Assembly: GCA_907165065.1 (NCBI GenBank)
Contig: OU015539.1
Span: forward strand, 124,001 to 188,000
Length of the DNA stretch: 64,000 nt
Reading direction: 5' to 3'
Source: Caprimulgus europaeus
Taxonomy: Eukaryota > Chordata > Aves > Caprimulgiformes > Caprimulgidae
Below the pieces are notes generated by a model. That model had not been told where the DNA came from and made no database searches. It worked only from the letters and a program-made list of their open reading frames with translations. Within the stretch, counting starts at the first letter, position 1, and every line of letters begins with the position of its first letter. Shown here piece by piece: positions 12,301 to 23,107 of the stretch. A program made the position numbers and the translations under genes.

Positions 12301-15300
12301 AGCCACACCTCGAACCCAAACACATCCTGCCAAATCGCAGGAGCTTCTGCCTCCTCCAGAGATCCTCTCCACCCCTTTCCTGGGGCAGCGCAGCGTGAGG
12401 TGCCTCCCCCAAAGGCTGTCCCCCCGCCTCGCCCCGCACAGCTCCCGCTCCTTCTGCCGCAGCTCTTCCACCTGGAAACGGGGACAGGAGCCCAAGCGCT
12501 CTGGCCCCCCACACGGGGTGACCCGGTGCGACCCTCTGCAGGGGCCCAGGTGCCAGCTCAGCGCGGTGCAGAGAGGAACACCAGGCCGTGCAGGAGCGAG
12601 CTCCTCCTCACACGGAGAAGGCAGGAGCTGATGGCTGCTCCCGGGACAGCTGTACCCGAACAAGCACCGGGTGTGCGCACAAACCCCAAGCGCTGTCGTC
12701 AGGGTCGCCTGAGCAGGACACAACACAAGGACAACCCCCGGCCTCCTGCCCCAAGAATGACCCCACAACTCACCAAAGGCGGCTGAGCTCATCCCACCCG
12801 GCTCCTGGAGCCGCTGCACTGCTCTGAGACCCCCATCCCCGACCCCCCGGCATGCTGAGACCCCCCGGAGCCCATCAGCCCCAGCCCTGCCACCCTCTGA
12901 GAGCAGGAGCGGAGGCCAGGACGCCTGCGTGCCCTGGCCACGAGGCAAGAGGTCCTGTCCGCCCACATCTGGGAATACCCAGGCTGCTGGCATCTCTGCT
13001 GCGCAACCTTCACGGTATCTTCTCCCTTCTTTGGGCTGAACTACGTGGTTTACCTCACCCTGACTATCCTTGCCGCTGACCCTGGTGCCCAGGAGAAACA
13101 CAAGTGAAATCCACGCCGACTTCCGACCCACTGTGCTGACTCAGGCCACGTTCACACCAACTCCCCCAAACAGGTGCCTTCCCCTTCTGCAGCCCTGCGA
13201 CCTGCCCACCTCCGCTCTGTCCACCCTCCTGTCCCTCTCCCTTCTTCCCAAGCCCTTTGTCCCCATCCACAAAGGCCACTCACAGACTTCCCTGCCCAGA
13301 GTCCCCAGCTCAGCACACTCACCTGAGGCACACACGGGCTCTGCTCCCTCTGCCACTTCCAGCCCAGCAACTCTTCCCTCCCAGCTTCTCTGGGCCTGCC
13401 CTCAACTCAGCCCCACTCCTCCCTCCCCCAATCAAGCTCCACCAAGTGTGCATGTCACCATGTCACCGGTGACTCCCCTTTCCCTCTCCCTTGGGAATTC
13501 CACCTGTTTTTCCAATCCCAGCACTCCCTTCCCAGGGTATTTTCCTGGCTATGCTCTGCTCAGCCTCCTCCAGAGCACTCCTGTGCAGGGTTTCCCTGCA
13601 CTCCCACGAGGGGCTGCTCCCATTTCCCCCCTCTCAATTTCTGGGGACTCCCTTTACTTTTCAATTCCTTCCCTCAGGACGTTTGCAACTGCAACTGCTG
13701 CCACCTTCCATTTCTTTCACTCTGAGTCTCCTTTTCTGTGGTTAAGGTCCTGTAAAATCTCACTCTGATTCCCTCTCCATCCAGCACTTGCTTCTCGAAG
13801 CCCTGTGCTCCTCCTCTCCTTCCCACCCCGCTTTACTCAGCCCTTCTCACCGAGTTCTCCAGAAATCTCCCTGGACAGTCTGAAGAGTTGGGTGCTTTGT
13901 GCCTCAATCTCTCTGAAGCATCAGACAGGACATGGAAACGGGCTTCACTGGGCTCCTCCCGCCCCTGCTGGGTGCGGGAAAACACGTGTAACCAGCTCAC
14001 GATGTTCCCTTCCTCATTTCAATCGCTGCTGATAACCACAGCAGCTCCTCAGCGTGCTCCTGCCCTGGAAGGAGGGAACACGCACACCCACTTCACAACC
14101 CTCCCTTAAACACGCCGCCCTTCGCCACAGCCCGGGGACAGGAGCACAGCGGTGCCAGGGCGGGGATGAGCTCCCTCCCGGTCACTGGTTCCCACCCGCA
14201 CGTCACTGCGATCCGCAGCGGCCCACCTGCCCCAGCCCAGCCGAGCTTCCACGCACAGGGCAGACAAACAATTCCTTCCACATGAGGCAACTCCCAGCCA
14301 GGGCACATCCAGGAGTGCACAGAGACAGGTTGTGCTTCACCTGCGTCTGCTCTGCTCCCAGTAACTTGGCCCGGGAGTTAAGCAGAGAAGCCCGTTCCAG
14401 AGCTCGCTGACGTCCTCAGCCTCGGCACCCCCAAGCCCAAGCAAGAGCCCAGCCCAAGACCAAGGACCCCTCCTTCCCCTCTGCAGCCCCTCTCTGCTTG
14501 TTCCGAGGCTGCACACTCAGCTCTCACCTCGGATGTAAGACCCTCAAAATCAGCAGAGAGCGCGAAGCGTTCTCAAGCCCTTGGGCCAGTAACGCTTCTG
14601 AACAGGACCAGGGGCCTGTGCAGCAGAGCCCCAGCACGAGGAAAGCCCCTCTCCCTGCTGCCCTCCCCGCTGCAGCACCCGGGCACCCACCGCATCGGGA
14701 ACCGGCCCCACCACAGCCGCCGCCATCACGGAACCGGGGCTGCAAGAAGACAAAGGGGGATTTTTTCAGCCCAGCCCAGAGACCCGGCCACCGGCCGCCG
14801 GGATGCAGAGGACAGAACCGCTGGCCTCAGACTCCCGGGGGAAGGGAAACGCCGGGAGTCCTATGGCAGCGGGGAGCCGCAGGGTGTCCCCCCAGCAGGT
14901 GATTTTCTCATCACCTGTACGGCAGCAACACAGAGTTCAGGCCTCACAGTGCTCAGCACTGTGCATGAACAGGAGTGCCTGCCTCTAGGAGATGGTTTGG
15001 TGACAACTTCCTGCTCCTCTGTCAAAGGAGGATGCACAGCGACGCGCCCCAGACACTTCTGCTCCACAGAGAAGTGTGGAAACCTGGTCAGAATCGGCTT
15101 CCAGGGACGCCCTCCCGGCTGCAGGTGAACGCCCATGCCTCACACCAGCCCTACTGGCTTTGTAAGGAGAATAAGACACAAAAACGGACAAACGTGACTG
15201 CAGACAAAGCGAGAAGGCTCCACTGAGTGCCGATCTCCTGGCCCAGCTCACGCCACCCCCATCCTGCCTCGGCCCGTCTCGCTGGTTTACACGGGATTAG

Positions 15301-16922
15301 CCCCGTTTTACGGACAAAGCGGGAAGAGTGAGGGCTCATCCACCACAGCCACGTCTCACTCCACGCAGGGAGCGAGGAGCACGTCCAGCCTCCTGCCGTG
15401 GCGCTGGGACGCGACAGCCGGTGACGGAAACCGCGAGCGATGGATATGAACGGCCCCAAACGGGGGCAAAAATTCCCATTTTCCCCTAAATCAGGAGGGA
15501 AAGGTCTCAGGCCGGACCCCACCAGCTCCACCCCACGACCACCTGCTCGGAATCCAGGCGAGAAACCAACAGGAACAAACGCTCTGCTCAGGAACAACGG
15601 CCGCCCCGACCGGCGCCTGCCAAGGGATAATTAGATTGAACCCACTAAGAGGCTCCAAGATCAACTCTCCTGACTTTGATTCAGATAAGGCTCGAGTTGG
15701 ATTTTATACCCCCAAAAAACCCAGCAGCACCAGCACAGAAAAGCCAGCTTCCCTAAACATCCAAACCCAGATCCGTGCTGGAGGGAAAGGCGGCAGGTCC
15801 TGGGGAGACTCCGCTTCCAGGGGGTCAGAGAAGGCGGCACGAGGAACGCGGGAGCCGCCGATCACCTCCCACAGCAGCGAGACGAGGGGAGAGGGAGCGC
15901 CGGGGCTTCCGTCTCGGCTCGAGGAGACGCGACCAACACACGGGTGTAACAACCCGAGATGTGCCCAACTCACACCTGGGATCTGGGACACTGGATGCTG
16001 AGCTCCTACCTGCAACCCCCCACAGCGCCAGGAACAAGGGACACGACGCGGAAACGCTTGGGACGTGTGGGACGGGGCCGCGGGGATGGAGAGCCGGGGC
16101 CGCGGAGATGGAGAGCCGGGATTTAACCCCCGGCCCTCGGCAGCCAAAGCTGACACCGGGCTCCAAACCCTGCTGACCCGTTCAGACCGCAACCGCTCAC
16201 AGCCAAAGTCAAGACGATTTTCTGAGAGGTACCGGGGCAGCGAGGGCAGTCCCGGCTCCAGCAGAGCAAACGAGCGTGTCCCCGGGGAAGCTCCCCGCTG
16301 TGGCCAGGGCTGTCCCGCCGCCCCGGGCGTGGGACTGCGGGGAGGCTGAGCCGCCGCCCCCGCCTGTCGCGCCCCGCGCTGCTGTTCCGCTGCCCGGCCG
16401 CTCGCCCGAGGCCGCCCCCAGCCCCTGCTCACCGCTCCCGGGAACGGACGGGTGCAGGGAGCGGGGCTCAGGCGAAGAACCAGGGCCGGTGCCCCGGGCC
16501 AGGCGGGAGGCGGGCGGAAGCGGCGGCACCGCCCGGGAGGTACCTGGGCCGTGAGGCGGGGCCGGGGCGGAAGGGCGCGGCGGGGGCGCAGGTACCGTCA
16601 CGGGCAACGGCGAGGGACGAGCCCTCCCCACGCGGGCGGGGCGGGAAGGGGCCGGTACCGCAGGCGGGGGCCGCGCGGGAGGCTGATCACCGAGCTGCCC
16701 GGGCCCGCACAGCGCGGGGGAACCGGGGCACGGCCCGAGCCGCGCGCTGGGGGGGCGGCGCAGGGGTGGGGGCGGCCAGGGCGGGGCGGCGACCGGCCCC
16801 GGGTGGGCGAGGTGTCGCGGGGACCGGCCGGCGGCGAAGGAGGAGGCGGCGGCCGGGCCGGTGCCGACGGGAGGAGCAGGAGAGGCGGGGCGGAAGGAGC
16901 GGGCAGGACCCACGTGACTCAC
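9310..16922 (-). other. ZDHHC5 5'-UTR intron / upstream region, no gene seen
   Basis: Between the ATG exon and the proposed non-coding first exon. Splicing into the ATG exon probably uses an acceptor just above 9335 (minus-strand TGCTGCAG). The segment 13.1-13.9 kb is pyrimidine-rich on the + strand. A 391-codon minus-strand frame at 11956-13131 has no recognisable domain, and I treat it as chance. No tRNA, snoRNA or transposon was recognised. Confidence 0.55.
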
Positions 16923-17000
16923 CGGCAGCGGGCGGGCGGGCTGGAGGCCGCGAGCGCGCCACGGACACCCGGGGGCACGGACCGTCGCCGCGCTCGGCGG
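16923..17000 (-). other. ZDHHC5: Candidate non-coding first exon of ZDHHC5
   Basis: On the minus strand a very strong donor (GCCG|GTGAGTCACG) lies at 16922, just downstream of paired CRE-like sites and inside a CpG island. A second candidate donor (GAGCG|GTGAGC) is at 16432. The transcription start is inferred, not seen. Confidence 0.4.
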
Positions 17001-17008
17001 CTGCGCAC

Positions 17009-17214
17009 GACGTCACGGCCGCGTACGACGTCACGGCCACGGCCGCGCCTGCGCACTACCCGCGCGCGCCCCCGCCGACCCTCCTCATTGGCTGCCGCGC
17101 AGGGAACCGCCTGGGAGCGGCGAGGCGCATGCGCGGGACGGCCGAGAGCGCGCGCGCGCCACCTGCAGGGGGCGGGCGCACAGGCGGTGCCTCTCTATTG
17201 GCGGACGCATGCGC
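17009..17214 (-). promoter_or_regulatory. CpG-island promoter of ZDHHC5 with CRE, CCAAT and NRF1 motifs
   Basis: Two copies of GACGTCAC (17009-17016 and 17027-17034, 18 bp apart) match a CRE at 7 of 8 bases. ATTGG (CCAAT on the minus strand) occurs at 17087 and 17197. The NRF1 palindrome GCGCATGCGC is at 17125-17134, with a near copy at 17206-17214. This lies between the CLP1 3' end and the ZDHHC5 first exon. Motifs were read directly; their use is inferred. Confidence 0.6.
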
Positions 17215-17400
17215 GGAACGTACCATGTCGGGGCAGCGGCGGGGGGGAAACTCGGCGCCGCGCACTGCAGGGCGCGGGGGAAGGAGCGGGACCCCCACAT
17301 CCCCCGGCGCTCCCCGCTCCGGGCCCCCCCGCCCGCACCGCCGAGAGACCGCCCCCCCCCAGCCGGGCCGGCGGCCACCCGCGAGAGGAAGGCTCGGACA

Positions 17401-17406
17401 TTTAAT
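17401..17406 (-). terminator. CLP1: Poly(A) signal of CLP1 (ATTAAA)
   Basis: Plus-strand TTTAAT reads ATTAAA on the minus strand, 126 bp beyond the CLP1 stop codon. It is the only such hexamer close to the stop. Confidence 0.6.
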
Positions 17407-17531
17407 AAGAAACGGTATAAAACGTACAAAAGGTCCACGCGGCAGGGAGGGGAGCTGGGGTGAGCCCCGGGGGGCGCGGGCGGGGGACCCCCGGTGGGGC
17501 CAGAGACCCCCGGCCCGGCGGGGCCCTTCCC

Positions 17532-19913
<2,382 letters not shown>

Positions 19914-19925
19914 TCACTCACTTAC

Positions 19926-20342
19926 CGAGGCCGCCGAGCTTCCGGGCCGGCGAGGCTACGCCGGAAGTGATGTCAGAGAGGCGCGCCGGAGCCGTTGGGC
20001 GGGGGCGATGCGTGGGGGAGTTGCCATGGCAGCCGCGCGCGGCCGTCTCGTGACGTGTGACGCACGGGGAGGGGCGGGGCAGTGTCCTGGGCGGAGTCAC
20101 TGACAGCTTATCTGCATATTCTGCCCCGCCCTCCGCCTCGTTTGCATCTCATCCGAGTGCGCCTCCTGCCGGAGGGGTCCGGGCCCTTCCCATCTCCTTC
20201 GCATCTCGTTTGCATTCGTTTCTGTATTCCCCGGGGGGTCCGGGAGCTGCCCAGGGTCTCCGGCTCCCGCTGCCCATCCCCGTCGCTGCAGCTGACGCCG
20301 GAGGTGCCGGGCGGTGACGTCACGGCGGCGGGGGATGAGTCA
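19926..20342. promoter_or_regulatory. Divergent CLP1/YPEL4 promoter region
   Basis: CpG-rich interval between the two 5' ends. It carries an ETS-type CCGGAAGTGATGTCA at 19961-19975 near the CLP1 first exon, two TTTGCAT octamer-like repeats near 20141 and 20209, a perfect CRE TGACGTCA at 20315-20322 and an AP-1 site TGAGTCA at 20336-20342 on the YPEL4 side. Motif identity was read; function is inferred. Confidence 0.6.
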
Positions 20343-20460
20343 CGGTGCCGTGATGCAGTACCGGGCACGCAGCGGCCCCCCCGCCCGCCCCGCAGCCGCC
20401 CGGTGCCCGCCTCGGGGACAGCGGCAGCGGTGGCGGCGGCAGCGGGGACAGCGGCGGGCG
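20343..20460 (+). other. YPEL4: Candidate non-coding first exon of YPEL4
   Basis: A GC-rich segment ending at a good donor (GGCGGGCG|GTGAGC at 20461), directly downstream of the CRE/AP-1 pair. The ATG exon has a strong pyrimidine-tract acceptor (CCCTTTGCAG) ending at 20893, so an upstream exon is required. The exact start is unknown. Confidence 0.45.
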
Positions 20461-21075
20461 GTGAGCGGCCCCCGGAGCCCGGGGAGCCCCCCCGGGACTT
20501 CCCCCGGGACCCCCACCGTGCCCCCTCCTCCTGCCCTGGGCCCCGCACCCCCCCCGCCCCCGCCACCCTCATCCCCTCCCCGGGAGCCCCATTGCCCTCC
20601 CCGGGACCCCCGATGTTATCCTCCCCCGGGACGCCCTCGGGACTCCCAGACCCTTTCCGGAGGAGCCCCCGCCCCCTCATCCTCTCCTCAGACCCCCCCC
20701 GTCCCCCGGTCACAGCAGGGTCGGGGCGGTGCCCCCCTCCCTCCCCGCGGCACTCCCCGGCACTCCTGCGATGAGCTGCCCCGGTCTCAGCCGGCAGCGG
20801 GTGGGGGGTGGCGGGGCTGGGGGTATTGGGAAGGGGGGGTGCCGGCGGTGCCGCCCCCCCCTCACTGCCCCCTCCCCCTTTAACCCTTTGCAGGCCGCTC
20901 CCCTTTTCCGCCTTATCGCCTGGAGGGGCCCGGGGCGGCGGTGCCCCCCGACCTCGGCGCGGGAGGAACGACGGCTCTCGGCGCTCTGCTGCGCTGCTTC
21001 CCCTGCGAGCGGCTCTGCGGGGGGTGCCCGGTGCCCCCCGCGCCCCCGCGCCCCCCCGGGGCCCTGCCTCCCGCC

Positions 21076-22381
21076 ATGGCTCCCCGCCGCCGCCTGCCCC
21101 CCGCCGCCCGCCTGTCCCCCCGCACCTTCCGCAGTTACCTGCCCCGCTCCCACCGCACCTACAGCTGCGTCCACTGCCGCGCGCACCTGGCCCAACACGA
21201 GGAGCTCATCTCCAAGGTGCCACCATGGTGGGGGGACACAGCCCGCGAGCCCCCGGGGCAGGGAGCTTCTCCCCACGGTGGCACTGGGACAGCCAGCGGT
21301 CCCTCCATGTCCCAGGGGCTGTGAGCTTCTCCCCATGCCAGCCCCAGAACAGCCAGTGTCCCCCCCATGGTGCCCCTGGCATGGCAAGTGTCCCCACGAG
21401 GTGTCCCCTGGGTGGTGAGCGTTCCCCCTGTTTGTCCTCAAGGTGAGGATGTCCCCCATGGTGGTCACATTGCCTCAGGGTCCCCAGGGTAGTAAGTGCC
21501 CCTACTCAATGTCCCCAGGGGGTGGTGGCAAGTGTCCCCCGTGGTGCTCCTGGGCAGGTGACCCTCTCGGTGTCCCCAGGGTGGTGAGTGTCCCCCACAG
21601 TGTCCCCAGGCTGGCGTGTTGCAGTGGGACGGGGGAACACGGGTGGCCCAGGGGACATGGGGCTCAGCGGTGACTCTACCGTGTCCCCACAGTCCTTCCA
21701 GGGGAGCCACGGCCGTGCCTACCTGTTCAACTCGGTGTGAGTACCGGGGGGGGGGGGCAGCGGGAGGGGACAGGGATGGGGGACACCTGGGGGTCTGCCA
21801 GGGCAGCTGTCTTGGCAGTGCCACCCTGCGCTGAGCCATGCCAGGCTGTGCCACCCCCCGGTGTGACACCCCCCGGTGTGACACCCCCCGGTGCCCGTGC
21901 GTAGGGTGAACGTGGGCTGTGGCCCAGCGGAGCAGCGGCTGCTGCTGACGGGGCTGCACTCGGTGGCCGACATCTTCTGCCAGAGCTGCAAGACCACCCT
22001 GGGCTGGAAATACGTGAGTGTCCCCGTGCCCGGCACCCCCAGCCCACCGTGGAACCCCCTCACGCCCCGGCCATGGCACCACCGCGGGTGCTGCTCCAGC
22101 CCCCAGCCCCCACTCTGGGCACCCCAGACCCATGATGTGACCCACGAGGTGGGCACCACCCCGGGCCCCCTAGACCTTGGTGGTGGCCCCATGGCCAGGG
22201 CAAAGACCGCACTGGGGCACCCCAAGCCCACGGGTGGGGCAGGGGCACAGGCACTGCCGGGGCGCAGGGGGTCTCACGCCATCTCCCCCAGGAACAGGCG
22301 TTCGAGAGCAGCCAGAAGTACAAGGAGGGGAAGTTCATCATCGAGATGTCACACATGGTGAAGGAGAACGGCTGGGACTGA
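21076..22381 (+). CDS. YPEL4: YPEL4 yippee-like zinc-binding protein
   Basis: Small, highly conserved nuclear/centrosomal yippee protein of uncertain biochemical role. Coding exons are 21076-21216, 21693-21736, 21905-22013 and 22292-22381, giving 127 residues as in human. The yippee metal site is exact: Cys31-X2-Cys34-X52-Cys87-X2-Cys90. The family signature around GRAYLFNSV and [10 protein letters not shown] is intact, ending MVKENGWD. The frame is open upstream with another ATG at 20941. I chose 21076 because it gives exactly the family spacing (16 residues before TFRSYL) and the upstream part has no similarity. YPEL1-3 are paralogues; the N-terminus and position favour YPEL4. Confidence 0.97.
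21320..21620. repeat. Degenerate GC-rich minisatellite in YPEL4 intron 1
   Basis: Repeated variants of TGTCCCCAGGGTGGTGAG with a period of roughly 30-40 bp. Each copy contains acceptor-like (CCCCAGG) and donor-like (GGTGAG) text. Confidence 0.6.
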
Positions 22382-22542
22382 GGGGCATGGCGGGGACCCC
22401 CACCCCACAGCACCCCCTGCCCCGGTGGGCACCCGCAGTGGGCTGTGGCTGTGGGTGCCCCCCACCCTCGCACTATCCCAGTGCCCCCGGGGGTCGCGGT
22501 GCCCGTCACCAGCACGAGGGGCTGCAGGGGCTTTTCTAGGGC

Positions 22543-22548
22543 AATAAA
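22543..22548 (+). terminator. YPEL4: Poly(A) signal of YPEL4 (AATAAA)
   Basis: AATAAA 162 bp after the stop, followed by a T-rich element. It lies about 200 bp from the convergent SERPING1 signal. Confidence 0.85.
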
Positions 22549-22740
22549 GGCTTTTTTTTAGGAGAGATCTGGGTGTCACCTGCCCCGCTGGGCTCAGCCT
22601 CAGCACCCTGGGGTGATGCCGCCGGGACCCTGCAGGTACCCTGATGTGGATGGTGGGGTCCCTGCAACCCCAATGTGCCCCCCACACTCAGGCTGCCCCG
22701 TCCCCTCCCCACAGACAGGAGCCGTGCAGGGGTCAGTGGG

Positions 22741-22746
22741 TTTATT
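22741..22746 (-). terminator. SERPING1: Poly(A) signal of SERPING1 (AATAAA)
   Basis: Plus-strand TTTATT, about 360 bp beyond the SERPING1 stop. YPEL4 and SERPING1 are tail-to-tail. Confidence 0.85.
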
Positions 22747-22839
22747 GGGGCCTCAGGCCTAGAGCTGGTGGGGAAACTGAGGCACGGGGAGGGGGGGTAG
22801 TTGGGGACCCCACACTGCCCTGTGGGGCTGGAGGGAGCA

Positions 22840-23062
22840 GAGGGTGGGGAGATATGGGGAGGAGAGAGGGAGGGGCAGGGTGGGATGGGAAGAGAGAGGG
22901 AAGAAGGGAGGAGGGAGGGACAAGGGCTGGAGGGATGGAAAAGAAGGACAGATGGAGGGAGAAGGGGAGGAGAGGAGGGATGGAGGGAGAAGAGGCAGCA
23001 GGGAGGAGGTGAGGGCTGAGAGGAGAGAGGGCAGCAGGCAAGAGGCAGGCAGGCAGGGGTAC
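22840..23062. repeat. Purine-rich simple tract in SERPING1 3' UTR
   Basis: About 220 bp of nearly uninterrupted G/A on the + strand (GGGAGGAGGGAGG-type), so the SERPING1 mRNA tail is a long pyrimidine tract. It is followed by GGCAGGGGTACGGGCAGGGG repeats to about 23100. Confidence 0.75.
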
Positions 23063-23107
23063 GGGCAGGGGTAGGGGCAGGGGTCAGCACTGGGGTCAGC
23101 GCTGGGT

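Noticed and set aside
11956-13131. 391-codon open frame on the minus strand in the ZDHHC5 upstream region
   Set aside because: No recognisable domain, no splice context and ordinary non-coding composition. Long frames arise easily in GC-rich DNA with few stop codons.
9310-16922. Search for tRNA, snoRNA, SINE or CR1 LINE elements in the long upstream region
   Set aside because: No A/B-box tRNA fold, C/D-box pair or repeat tail could be recognised by eye. A covariance-model or RepeatMasker run would be decisive.
20941-21075. Upstream in-frame ATG of YPEL4 adding 45 residues
   Set aside because: The added sequence is Pro/Gly-rich without family similarity. The 21076 start gives exactly the 127-residue family length.
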